This document shows, piece after piece, positions 1 to 7,893 of a stretch of DNA of 16,957 bases (positions within the stretch are counted from its first letter, which is position 1; the number at the start of each line of letters is the position of its first letter). Origin of the DNA: Thermodesulfobacteriota bacterium (GTDB lineage: Bacteria; Desulfobacterota; Thermodesulfobacteria; Thermodesulfobacteriales; Thermodesulfatatoraceae); the NCBI GenBank assembly GCA_013154385.1, contig JAADCO010000025.1, positions 1 through 16,957 on the forward strand, written 5' to 3'. Both the position numbers and the translations under genes were made by a program. The notes beneath the pieces were generated by a model. It saw only the letters and a list, made by a program, of their open reading frames with translations, was not told the DNA's origin and did not search any database.

Positions 1-55
1 CAAAAATCTTATCGAGAAAAAAACCGATTATGTTAAACTCTCAGGCGGGGTCGGT

Positions 56-1162
56 ATGGGGGAATGCCTTTCGTGCGGGAAGAGCGCCGTCACGATATCC
101 TCAAAGATCGGCTATTGTGTTTCCTGTCTTCGGCGTCACTGGTCTGAACTGCAGCCGGAGATAAAGAAGATCCACGCCCAGAACAGGAGGCTCTTCGGGC
201 TCCCGGAAGAACCACCGCGCGCCGAAAATGGCCGCTCCTGTCGCCTCTGTCATCATCAGTGCCGTATCCCCGAAGGCCACTACGGCTATTGCGGCGTCTG
301 GCGCAACGAAAAGGGAAAACTCCGGGGCATCTCACCCTACGAGGCACACTTTTCCTGGTATCTGGACCCGCTCCCGACCAATTGCGTGGCGGACTTCGTC
401 TGCCCCGGGGGCACCGGTGCGGGCTATCCGCGGTTCGCCCACGTGCCGGGCCCGGAGAGGGGATGGCACAACCTCGCCGTCTTCTACGAGGCCTGCAACT
501 TCAACTGCCTCTACTGCCAGAACTGGCACTTTCGCTTGCGTCCCCTGGGGCGCCGGCCCGTGACCTCGGAGTTCCTCTGGCGGGACTTAAACCCCACGGT
601 TTCCTGCATTTGCTACTTCGGCGGCGATCCCGGGCCTCAGGCGCCGCACGCCCTTTTCTTCTCCCGGAAGATGCGAGAACAGGCCGGGGACGGGATTCTC
701 CGCATATGCTGGGAGACCAACGGGGCCGAGGCCAGAGCCGTGATCCGGGAAATGATGAAGCTTTCCCTGGAGTCAGGCGGCTCGGTGAAGATAGACCTCA
801 AAGCCTGGTCCGCGCCGGTTCACGAAACGCTCTGCGGGGTCTCCAACCAACAGACCCTCAAGAACTTCGCCTTCCTGAGCGAGATGGCCCGTAAAAGGCC
901 CTATCCGCCTTCCCTCGTGGCCTCCACCCTCCTCGTCCCCGGCTACGTGGACGAGGAGGAGATAGACCATCTGGCCCGGTTCCTGGCCTCCCTCGACCGG
1001 GACATCCCCTGGTCTTTCCTCGGGTTCTATCCGAACTTCTATCTCGACGACCTGCCCACCACCTCAAGCCGGCACGCCAAGATGGCTCTCGAGATCGCCC
1101 GTTCTCACGGCCTAAGGAACCTCCATCTGGGCAATCGCCATCTCCTCTCCGACGCCTATTAG
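56..1162 (+). CDS. Radical SAM protein with N-terminal Cys-rich (zinc-ribbon-like) region
   Basis: 368 aa. The radical SAM signature CX3CX2C is clear at Cys147, Cys151 and Cys154 (CNFNCLYC), which would hold a 4Fe-4S cluster that cleaves S-adenosylmethionine. Other radical-SAM core motifs follow: FGGDP (188-192), ETNG (220-223) and KIDLKA (245-250). Before the core are two further cysteine groups: CX2C at 4-7 and 21-24, resembling a small zinc ribbon, and CX2CX3C plus C at 62-79, ending GYCGV, the type seen in PflA-like and AmmeMemoRadiSam-associated proteins. The substrate is unknown; no AMMECR1, Memo or glycyl-radical partner is in view. The ATG at 56 follows AGGCGGGG with 5 nt spacing and places the first CX2C right at the N terminus, as expected. 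The frame stays open to base 2, so a longer N terminus cannot be excluded. The stop overlaps the stop of the convergent pump gene. Confidence 0.88.
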   Translation: MGECLSCGKSAVTISSKIGYCVSCLRRHWSELQPEIKKIHAQNRRLFGLPEEPPRAENGRSCRLCHHQCRIPEGHYGYCGVWRNEKGKLRGISPYEAHFSWYLDPLPTNCVADFVCPGGTGAGYPRFAHVPGPERGWHNLAVFYEACNFNCLYCQNWHFRLRPLGRRPVTSEFLWRDLNPTVSCICYFGGDPGPQAPHALFFSRKMREQAGDGILRICWETNGAEARAVIREMMKLSLESGGSVKIDLKAWSAPVHETLCGVSNQQTLKNFAFLSEMARKRPYPPSLVASTLLVPGYVDEEEIDHLARFLASLDRDIPWSFLGFYPNFYLDDLPTTSSRHAKMALEIARSHGLRNLHLGNRHLLSDAY

Positions 1163-4100
1163 AGCACCAGCCTGCGCTCCTGCTTGATGCGATGGTCCAG
1201 ATAATAAAGGATGGGCACCACCATGCGGGAGAACAGGGTGGAGGCCACCTCTCCGGCCATGAGAGAGAGCGCAAGACCGTTGAAGATGGGGTCGAAGAGG
1301 ATGACGAAACTGCCCACCACCACGGAAAGCGCCGTGAGCAACATGGGCCGGAAACGGATGGCGCCGGCGTCCACCACGGCCTCTTCCAGGGGCATCCCCT
1401 GACGCAGACGCAGTTCGATGAAGTCCACCAGGATGATGGAGTTCCGCACCACGATACCCGCCCCGGCGATGAAACCGATCATGGAGGTGGCGGTAAAGAA
1501 GGCCTTGGCCAGGGCGTGCGCCGGCACGATGCCGATGAGCGAAAGGGGAATGGGGGCGAGGATGACAAGCGGCACGCTGTAGCTCTTGAACCAGGCCACC
1601 ACCAGGATGTAGATCAGCACCAGACAGACCCCGAAGGCGATGCCCAGGTCGCGGAAGACCTCGTAGGTCACGTGCCATTCGCCGTCCCACTTGACGGCCC
1701 ATTCCTTCTCCGAGAAGGGGAGCTTGGTGTAGTAGATCTTGATGTGGCCCCCGTCCGGGGCGGGGAGCTTTTTGAGCACCTTGTTGATCTTGAGGATCCC
1801 GTAGATCGGGCTCTCCTCCTTCCCCGCCATGTCTCCCACCACGTAGACCACGGGATGGAGGTTCTTGTGATAGATGGGATGCGGGACCACGGCCTTCTCC
1901 CAGTGCGCGATCTCGGAAACCGGGATCAGCTTCCCCTGCCGGTTCTTCACCCTGAGGCTCGAGAGATCGGGAAGCGAAGAGCGATCCTTGCGCGCGTAGC
2001 GGACCACGAGGAGCACGTCCTCCCGCGCGTCCGGATCGTGGAAGAGCCCCACCGGATAGCCGGAAAGGGCGGCTTCCACCACGTGGAGCACGCGTTCGGG
2101 GCTGATGCCCGAAATGAAGGCCTTGTCCCGATCCACCACGAGACGCCACTCCACCTGCGGGTCCGTCATGTACCAGCCCACGTCCACGACTCCGGGGGTG
2201 CTGGCGAAGATGTCCTTGATCTGGCGGGCCAGTTCGATCTGCTTCTCGTAATCCGGCCCGTAGACCTCGGCCACCAGGGTCTGCAAGACCGGCGGGCCGG
2301 GAGGGATCTCCGCCACGGTGAGCGTCTTTACGCCCAGCTCCTGGGCCACGGGCTGGAGAAGCTTGCGCACGCGCTTGGCGATCTCGTGGCTCTGGAGGGA
2401 GCGCTTGTCCTTGGGGACCAGGTTCACCTGGATGTCGCAGACGTTGTCTCCCTCGCGCAGATAGTAGTGGCGGATCAAACCGTTGAAGTTGAAAGGAGCC
2501 GCCGTGCCCACGTAGAGCTCGAAATCCGTCACGTAGGGTTCTTCAAGAAGCTTGCGTCCCAGGGCTTCAGCCACTCGACCGGTCTTCTCGAGGGGGGTCC
2601 CCTCGGGCATGTCGATGATGATCTGGAACTCGCTCTTGTTGTCGAAGGGAAGCATCTTCACCCGCACCACCTTGAAGTAGAAGAGGGAGCAGGAGATCAC
2701 GAAGAGGATGCTCACCAGCAGGAGAAAGCTCCAGCGCCAGGCCACGTTGCGGATGAGATGCCCCATCACCCAGCGGTAGTAGCGCGTGACGAGACCTTCC
2801 TTCTCCTCTTCACCGGGTCGGCGGGAGAGAAAGTGATAGGCCGTCCAGGGGGTGATGATGAAGGCCACGATCATGGAAAGGAGCATGGCCACCGAGGCCC
2901 CCACCGGCATGGGGCGCATGTAAGGCCCCATGAGACCGCGCACGAACCCCATGGGGGCGATGGCGGCGATGACGGTGAAGGTGGCGAGGATCAGCGGGGC
3001 CCGGACCTCGTTGACCGCCTCGATGATGATGTCCCTGAAGGGACGACCCTTGTTTTCCGGCAGGCGGAGGTGCCGGACGATGTTTTCCACGTCCACGATG
3101 GGGTCGTCCACGAGGATACCGATGCAAAAGATGAGGGCGAAGAGCGTCACGCGGTTGAGGGTGTAGCCGTAGAGCCAGTAGACCGCCAGCGTGATGGCCA
3201 GGGTCACCGGCACCGCGACCATGACCACCAGGCTGGCCCGGATGCCGAGGAAGATGCCGATGAGCACGGCCACGGAAACCGTGGCGATGATCAGGTGCTC
3301 GAGCAGTTCGTCGGTCTTTTCCTTGGCCGTCTCCCCGTAGTTTCGGGTGACGGTGACTTGAACGTCCTGCGGGATGATGTAGCCCCGGAGGAGCTCGACC
3401 TTTTCGAGGATCTTGTGCGCGAGCTTGGTGGCGTTCTGCCCCTTCCTCTTGGCAATGGCCAAGGAGACGGCGGGGAAGACCTCTCCTGGTTCGGCCTCGA
3501 TGCCCTTTTCCTTGGCCGCGGGGCCGGGGATGAAGAGGACGTAGTTCTCCGGCTCCTCGGGACCGTCAATGATCTGGGCCACGTCGCGCAGATAGACGGG
3601 CTTTCCGGCCACGACCTTGACGACCGTCTGCTCCAGGTCGCGGATGTCGCGGAAGAAGTTGGAGAGCCGCACGACGAACTGATAGTTCCCCTCGCGGAAG
3701 GAGCCCACGACCCGCGCCTGGTTCTGCTGACGAATGATCTCGGCGATCTCTACGGGATCAAGCCCGAGGGCGTAGATCTTCTCCGGATCGGGCTGGATGC
3801 GCACCTCCCGCCGGAGGCCGCCCTTGATGAAGGTCTCGGAAATGCCCGGGATCTCCCTGATCTCGTCGTCCACTTCGTGGACGATGCGACGGAGGGTGAA
3901 GGCGTCGTATCCCTCGCCCCAGAAGGTGAGGACCACGATGGGCACGTCGTCAATGGAGCGCGGCTTCAAGAGCGGCATGGAACAGCCGGGGGGAATCCAG
4001 TCGAGATGCTGATAGAGCTTGTCGTAAGTCTTGACCAGGCTCTCCTCGACGTCTTCGCCCACGTAGAAACGCACCACCGTAAGGGCCCGGCCGTTCATGG

Positions 4101-4371
4101 CGGTGGAATAGACGTATTCCACGCCGGGGATCTCCCAGAGGAGCTTCTCCATGGGATAGACGACACGATTCTCGATCTCCTTGGCCGTGGCTCCGGGCAT
4201 CTCCACGAAGACGTCGATCATGGGAACCACGATCTGCGGCTCTTCCTCGCTCGGGGTGTTGAGAACGGCGAACACTCCGAGGAGGATGGTCGCCACGATG
4301 ATGATGGGGGTGAGCTTGGAATCAATGAAGTAGGACGTAATGCGCCCTATGAAACCGTGTCGAGCGTCCAT
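1159..4371 (-). CDS. RND-superfamily efflux permease (inner membrane pump)
   Basis: 1070 aa, the normal length for an AcrB/CusA-type proton-driven pump. A first membrane helix (about 21-37) is followed by the typical EEEPQ and MPGATAKEIE motifs opening the first periplasmic loop (about 40-355). A block of helices follows (about 358-580), then a second periplasmic loop and the C-terminal helices. The TM4 proton-relay motif reads VDDPIVDVEN (421-430), with the Asp pair D422-D423 corresponding to AcrB D407-D408 and an extra Asp at 427. The TM10 segment reads VVRNSIILVDF, so the Lys known from AcrB appears as Arg. Substrate class (drug, lipid or metal) cannot be read from the sequence. It is the last gene of a tolC-adaptor-RND operon; its ATG lies 3 nt after the adaptor stop without a strong ribosome binding site, suggesting coupling. 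Confidence 0.93.
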   Translation of the reverse strand: MDARHGFIGRITSYFIDSKLTPIIIVATILLGVFAVLNTPSEEEPQIVVPMIDVFVEMPGATAKEIENRVVYPMEKLLWEIPGVEYVYSTAMNGRALTVVRFYVGEDVEESLVKTYDKLYQHLDWIPPGCSMPLLKPRSIDDVPIVVLTFWGEGYDAFTLRRIVHEVDDEIREIPGISETFIKGGLRREVRIQPDPEKIYALGLDPVEIAEIIRQQNQARVVGSFREGNYQFVVRLSNFFRDIRDLEQTVVKVVAGKPVYLRDVAQIIDGPEEPENYVLFIPGPAAKEKGIEAEPGEVFPAVSLAIAKRKGQNATKLAHKILEKVELLRGYIIPQDVQVTVTRNYGETAKEKTDELLEHLIIATVSVAVLIGIFLGIRASLVVMVAVPVTLAITLAVYWLYGYTLNRVTLFALIFCIGILVDDPIVDVENIVRHLRLPENKGRPFRDIIIEAVNEVRAPLILATFTVIAAIAPMGFVRGLMGPYMRPMPVGASVAMLLSMIVAFIITPWTAYHFLSRRPGEEEKEGLVTRYYRWVMGHLIRNVAWRWSFLLLVSILFVISCSLFYFKVVRVKMLPFDNKSEFQIIIDMPEGTPLEKTGRVAEALGRKLLEEPYVTDFELYVGTAAPFNFNGLIRHYYLREGDNVCDIQVNLVPKDKRSLQSHEIAKRVRKLLQPVAQELGVKTLTVAEIPPGPPVLQTLVAEVYGPDYEKQIELARQIKDIFASTPGVVDVGWYMTDPQVEWRLVVDRDKAFISGISPERVLHVVEAALSGYPVGLFHDPDAREDVLLVVRYARKDRSSLPDLSSLRVKNRQGKLIPVSEIAHWEKAVVPHPIYHKNLHPVVYVVGDMAGKEESPIYGILKINKVLKKLPAPDGGHIKIYYTKLPFSEKEWAVKWDGEWHVTYEVFRDLGIAFGVCLVLIYILVVAWFKSYSVPLVILAPIPLSLIGIVPAHALAKAFFTATSMIGFIAGAGIVVRNSIILVDFIELRLRQGMPLEEAVVDAGAIRFRPMLLTALSVVVGSFVILFDPIFNGLALSLMAGEVASTLFSRMVVPILYYLDHRIKQERRLVL

Positions 4372-4374
4372 GGC

Positions 4375-5535
4375 TTACTTGATCCGATCTCCGTCTCGGA
4401 CTTTTTCGAGAGAGGAGACCACGATCCTCTCTCCGGGCATCAAACCGGCCAGCACTTCCACGTAGAGATTCGTCTCTCTGGCCTTGGCCAGCTCTTCCGG
4501 GGCCTGGGCCGGCAAGAAACGGCCCTTCTCCCGCACGAAACTCTTGCCCAGGCGAAGGACCCGAAAACGGGCGATGCCGTCCTTTTCCACCACCATGGCC
4601 CCGGTGAGGTCGCCTCTGACCACCACGGCCTTCCACGGGATGAGGAGGGCTTCGCGCATCCTCACGGGGAAGTAGAGTCGGCCGTAGAGGCCGGCGCTGA
4701 GATCAGAGGAAGAAAGATCGAGCTTCACGCGAAAGGTCCTCGTGGCGGGATCGACCTTTCGGATGACCTCGGAGACCCGCGCCCACTCTCCGCGGTCGAG
4801 AGCGGGAAAGGAGACCCAGTATTCCTGGCCCCTTCGCAAGCGCGGCAAAAGACTCTCGTCGAGGGACACTTCGAACTGGAAACCCGAGGCGAGATCCTCG
4901 AGGAGGATCAGCGGCTGTCCGGCTCCCACGAAGCTACCCTTGTCCGCCATTCTCTTGGCCACGAGAGCCCGCACCGGACTCTTGATGAGGGTGTAGGCGA
5001 GGATGCTCTCGGTTTCCGCCATCCGGGCCTTGATCTCCTTGGCCCGGGCCCTGATGGCCTTCTCGCGGGCAAGGAGGGCCTTGTATTCGGCCTCGACGCG
5101 TTCGAACTCTTCCTTCGTGGCCGCCTCCTCGGCCAGGAGGCGCTTGAAACGCTCGTAGTTTGAAGCCGCGTAACGCAACCGCGCGGAAACGGCCTCTTCT
5201 TCCTTCTTGATGGCCGCCAGAGAAGCCGCAAGGGCCTTCAGTTGTTCGCGGATGGGCTGATCGTCAATGTGGAGCAGGGGCGTTCCCGCCGAAACGACGT
5301 CTCCTTCACGCACGAAGACCCGCTTCACGTAACCGGAAACCTTCGAAGAAAGGGTGACCCGGTTCCTGGCCCTTACCTGCCCGGAGAACTCCCGCGTCAC
5401 GGCCACCTTTTCCGGGGAGACGATCATCGTCTTGGCGTGCACCTCCCGCGCGGGGGGCTTCTCCACCTCGGGCTCCTTCTTGGAGCAGGCTCCCAGGAGA
5501 ACGACCATCAAAAAGAAGAAAAGGATTCTCCTCAT
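4375..5535 (-). CDS. Periplasmic adaptor (membrane fusion protein) of RND pump, lipoprotein
   Basis: 386 aa. Links the inner-membrane pump to the outer-membrane TolC channel. It begins with a lipoprotein signal peptide: MRR, a hydrophobic stretch, then the lipobox LGAC with Cys17 as the lipidated residue. Next come a barrel-sandwich (lipoyl-like) half with SGYVKRVFVREGDVV (about 67-81), a charged alpha-helical hairpin rich in Ala, Glu, Lys and Arg (about 93-178), and the second lipoyl half with IKSPVRALV (184-192) and DKGSFVGAGQPL (198-209). Beta-barrel and membrane-proximal domains follow, ending with GERIVVSSLEKVRDGDRIK. The start ATG overlaps the upstream tolC stop as ATGA, so translation is likely coupled. 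This belongs to the HlyD/AcrA-type adaptor family; substrate is not inferable. Confidence 0.93.
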   Translation of the reverse strand: MRRILFFFLMVVLLGACSKKEPEVEKPPAREVHAKTMIVSPEKVAVTREFSGQVRARNRVTLSSKVSGYVKRVFVREGDVVSAGTPLLHIDDQPIREQLKALAASLAAIKKEEEAVSARLRYAASNYERFKRLLAEEAATKEEFERVEAEYKALLAREKAIRARAKEIKARMAETESILAYTLIKSPVRALVAKRMADKGSFVGAGQPLILLEDLASGFQFEVSLDESLLPRLRRGQEYWVSFPALDRGEWARVSEVIRKVDPATRTFRVKLDLSSSDLSAGLYGRLYFPVRMREALLIPWKAVVVRGDLTGAMVVEKDGIARFRVLRLGKSFVREKGRFLPAQAPEELAKARETNLYVEVLAGLMPGERIVVSSLEKVRDGDRIK

Positions 5536-6866
5536 TTCTTATCCTCCCCAAGACTTCCGGTACGAAACAGGAGTTCCGTAAGGGCGAGACGGAAATTGTA
5601 AAGGGCGTCGAGATACTGGAGACGGGCCTTTTTCAGGGCTGTTTGGGCGTCGAGGAGCTCGACGATGATGGTCAAACCCTCGCGATAGCGCTTCTCCACC
5701 AGGCGCAGACCCTCTTCGGCCTGGGCCACGGCGGCTTCCGTCACGAAGACTTGCTTTCTGGCCGTGAGGAGATTGAGATAGGCCTGTTCGACCTCGTGTT
5801 TCACCCGCTGTTTGTAGTGCCGCAACTCCTCGGCCTGGGCGGTTTCCTGGGCTCTCGCGCGGGCCAGGCGGGCCTTGTCTCCAAAGCCCTTGAAGAGGTT
5901 GAAGTCGAGCTGGGCCCAAACGGTAAACGCGTCTCCGGAAACCCCGCCTATGCCGTTTGAATGGTATTCGTAGACCCCGCGCAGGTTGACGGCCGGCCAG
6001 AAGTTGAGCTTGGCACCGCGGACCTCCTCGTTGGCCAGGGCGAGCTTGAGCTCTTCGAGGAGGAGATCCGGACGCCGCTTGAGGGCCTTTTCCGTCCATT
6101 CGTCAAGGCTTCCCAGACCGCTATGGAGCTCGATGGAGACTTCCTTGGTCTGCCATCTGGTCTCCAGAGGCACGCCGAGAACGACGTTTAGCCGCGAGCG
6201 GGCCACCTCCACCATGTTTTTCGCCGCGAGATACTCCCTTTCGAGCGAGGCCAGAAAGACCTTGGCCTGGAGGAGGTCGGAGCGCAGAGCCGCGCCCACG
6301 GAAACGCGCGACTGGACGACCTTGAGGTTGGCCTTTGCGGTCTCCACGGCCTGGGCCACCACTTCGACCCGCTTCTGGGCCAGCAGGAGCCCGAGATAGG
6401 AGGCCTCCGTCTCGTAGAGGACGCGCTGTTTCACCCCTTCCCGCAGGAGATAGGCCATCTTTTCCTGAAGGCGCGCCTTGCGATAGCCGACGATCTCCTG
6501 GCCGCGGTTGAAGATGGGCTGGGTGACGGAAAGCTCGGTGACGAGATCCGTGCGCGGAGAGGGATAGTTGAGGCGGTCGAGCTCGAAATCCTGCGCGCGG
6601 AAATACTGTTGGGCCAGCTTGCTGGAAAAGACGTAAACCGGGCTGTCGCTTCGCTGATACATTTCCCGCAGGTCTACGCGGGGAAGGAACCGGCTTCGGG
6701 CCTCCTTCACCCCGGCCTGCGCGGCGCCGATGCGCGCTTCCGCCGCCTTGAGCTGGGGATTGCGTTCGAGGGCAATCTCCTTGGCCTTCGAGAGATCGAG
6801 GGGGTCCGCCGAGGCGGAGACCGCACACAGGAATATGGTGAACACCAAAAGGCTGAGGACCCTCAC
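5532..6866 (-). CDS. TolC-family outer membrane efflux protein
   Basis: 444 aa, usual length for the family. It forms the outer-membrane and periplasmic tunnel of the tripartite pump. The N terminus MRVLSLLVFTIFLCAVSASA is a signal peptide with probable cleavage after ASA, before Asp21. Two repeated helical halves typical of the outer membrane efflux domain follow: the first opens DLSKAKEIALERNPQLKAAEARI (each half has the NPxL type helix), the second opens DEWTEKALKRRPDLLLEEL; the end has EKRYREGLTIIVELLDAQTALKKARLQYLDALYNF. The start is GTG (6866-6864), chosen because AGGAGG (6876-6871) lies 4 nt upstream and no ATG fits the signal peptide. First gene of the three-gene pump operon; the KptA-like gene lies 68 nt upstream on the same strand and may be co-transcribed. 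Confidence 0.93.
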   Translation of the reverse strand: MRVLSLLVFTIFLCAVSASADPLDLSKAKEIALERNPQLKAAEARIGAAQAGVKEARSRFLPRVDLREMYQRSDSPVYVFSSKLAQQYFRAQDFELDRLNYPSPRTDLVTELSVTQPIFNRGQEIVGYRKARLQEKMAYLLREGVKQRVLYETEASYLGLLLAQKRVEVVAQAVETAKANLKVVQSRVSVGAALRSDLLQAKVFLASLEREYLAAKNMVEVARSRLNVVLGVPLETRWQTKEVSIELHSGLGSLDEWTEKALKRRPDLLLEELKLALANEEVRGAKLNFWPAVNLRGVYEYHSNGIGGVSGDAFTVWAQLDFNLFKGFGDKARLARARAQETAQAEELRHYKQRVKHEVEQAYLNLLTARKQVFVTEAAVAQAEEGLRLVEKRYREGLTIIVELLDAQTALKKARLQYLDALYNFRLALTELLFRTGSLGEDKK

Positions 6867-6934
6867 CTTACCTCCTCCACAGACTTTCGGGAAAGCGATC
6901 TACCCCTTTAACGCAGAGGCCGAAGCTCGGCAAG

Positions 6935-7660
6935 CTACCTCCTGCGCGCTCTTCGGCGTGCTCGTTTCCATTCCGGATCCTTTTTGCGACCTTTGGTCAG
7001 CTTACGAAAAGCAATCACCGGTTCTTCCACCAAGACGATCTTTTCCTCTTCGAGCTTCTTGTCTTCGGTCTTTTCCTTCGGTTTTCGCTCGTATTTCTTC
7101 TTGAACTCCTCGTCCACCCGGGGCCCGCGCAGGGCGTCCGCGGGGATCCAGGAAGAAAGATAAAGTTTCTCTAAGTAAGATTCAAAAACCGACCCCATCT
7201 CCATGGCCTTCCGGGTGTCGACCTCGATGACCAAGGCCCCCCTGCGACGGGCCAGACGCTCGGCCAGATCCCGGTCGGGGGTGAGAACGATCGTCTGCGC
7301 GGCAAGCCCCTCTTCGGAAACCTTGATCCAGGCCCGGGGGCGCACCGGCGTGAACAACGTCTTCGGAGGAGACTCGGCGATCTTGCGGGAAAACACCTGT
7401 GAGTCCACCTCCTCGGGCCGGACGCGCACCCGATCCTCCTGCTCGTCGAATTCGAAACGCTCCGGCTTGAAGACGAGAAAGAAGTTCCGGAGCTTCTGAC
7501 AGCGCAACCCCTTGAACCCGTCCACCTCCACCAGGGCCCGATGCAAGTCTTTCAGACGCACGAAGCCGGAAGGGTCCAAAAGGAGACCAAATTCATCCGG
7601 TCGGCGAGCAAGGACGTAAAATAGCATTTTTTCCAGGCGTTTTCGTTCTCGATCGGTCAT
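6935..7660 (-). CDS. Divergent KptA/Tpt1-like (RNA 2'-phosphotransferase fold) protein, catalytic motifs not conserved
   Basis: 241 aa. The N-terminal part (about 7-80) resembles the winged-helix half of KptA/Tpt1, which removes 2'-phosphates from RNA using NAD+: a helix ending YVLARRPDEFG, then LDPSGFVRLKDLHRAL, then ERFEFDEQEDRVRVRPEE. The second part (about 98-172) resembles the NAD-binding half: PPKTLF, EEGL, TIVLTPDRDLAERLARRRGA, VIEVDTRKA and a final YLSSWIPADAL. Key motifs are changed: the usual LRHxP is LARRP (17-21), the usual YHGT is FTPV (103-106), and the HVHL motif is TIVL (123-126). Arg68 of the ERF segment is kept. A charged tail (about 175-241) ends in an Arg-rich cluster. Classical activity therefore seems unlikely; RNA or nucleotide binding is possible. 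Homology is judged by eye. It is divergent from rpoD and upstream of the pump operon. Confidence 0.68.
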   Translation of the reverse strand: MTDRERKRLEKMLFYVLARRPDEFGLLLDPSGFVRLKDLHRALVEVDGFKGLRCQKLRNFFLVFKPERFEFDEQEDRVRVRPEEVDSQVFSRKIAESPPKTLFTPVRPRAWIKVSEEGLAAQTIVLTPDRDLAERLARRRGALVIEVDTRKAMEMGSVFESYLEKLYLSSWIPADALRGPRVDEEFKKKYERKPKEKTEDKKLEEEKIVLVEEPVIAFRKLTKGRKKDPEWKRARRRARRR

Positions 7661-7697
7661 CTCGCCGCTTGCCTCGGCCGCCCCTCCGCCCCATATC

Positions 7698-7713
7698 CGT
7701 GTATCAATACACG
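7698..7713. promoter_or_regulatory. Perfect 16-bp palindrome upstream of the KptA-like gene (possible operator)
   Basis: CGTGTATCAATACACG: two 7-bp arms, CGTGTAT and ATACACG, are exact reverse complements around a central CA. It lies 37 bp upstream of the KptA-like ATG, in the region between that gene and rpoD. The form fits a dimeric repressor site, but no regulator is identified. Confidence 0.45.
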
Positions 7714-7721
7714 ATAATCCC

Positions 7722-7748
7722 TGGTTTCTGTTCGTCCAGTAGAAACCA
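7722..7748. repeat. 8-bp inverted repeat with 11-nt loop
   Basis: TGGTTTCT (7722-7729) and AGAAACCA (7741-7748) are exact reverse complements separated by 11 nt. On the plus strand an AT-rich run with five Ts follows, but there is no plus-strand gene to terminate. On the minus strand it could lie in the leader of the KptA-like transcript or form another protein-binding site. Confidence 0.4.
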
Positions 7749-7768
7749 AAGATTTTTAATTTAAAACC

Positions 7769-7797
7769 TTTACAAATAAGATCGGCATGGATAAAGT
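7769..7797 (+). promoter_or_regulatory. Candidate sigma-70 promoter for rpoD
   Basis: TTTACA (7769-7774; 5 of 6 to TTGACA) and TAAAGT (7792-7797; 4 of 6 to TATAAT) with 17-nt spacing, in the AT-rich part of the divergent region, about 95 nt before the rpoD ATG. A second weaker candidate is TTGCCG (7810-7815) with TTAAAT (7832-7837), spacer 16. Both are read by eye. Confidence 0.3.
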
Positions 7798-7893
7798 AAT
7801 AATAAAACTTTGCCGAAACGGGATAAAGGTGTTAAATATTAAAGGTTCAAATTTTAGGCAAAAAAGAAGGCCAAAGGGGCAGGTGAAGAGAGG

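Noticed and set aside
1192..5163. 1323-codon open frame on the plus strand, antisense to the RND and adaptor genes
   Set aside because: Its product is an improbable His/Gly/Asp/Glu-rich string with no domain, and it runs across two genuine genes on the other strand. It is a by-product of G+C-rich codon use.
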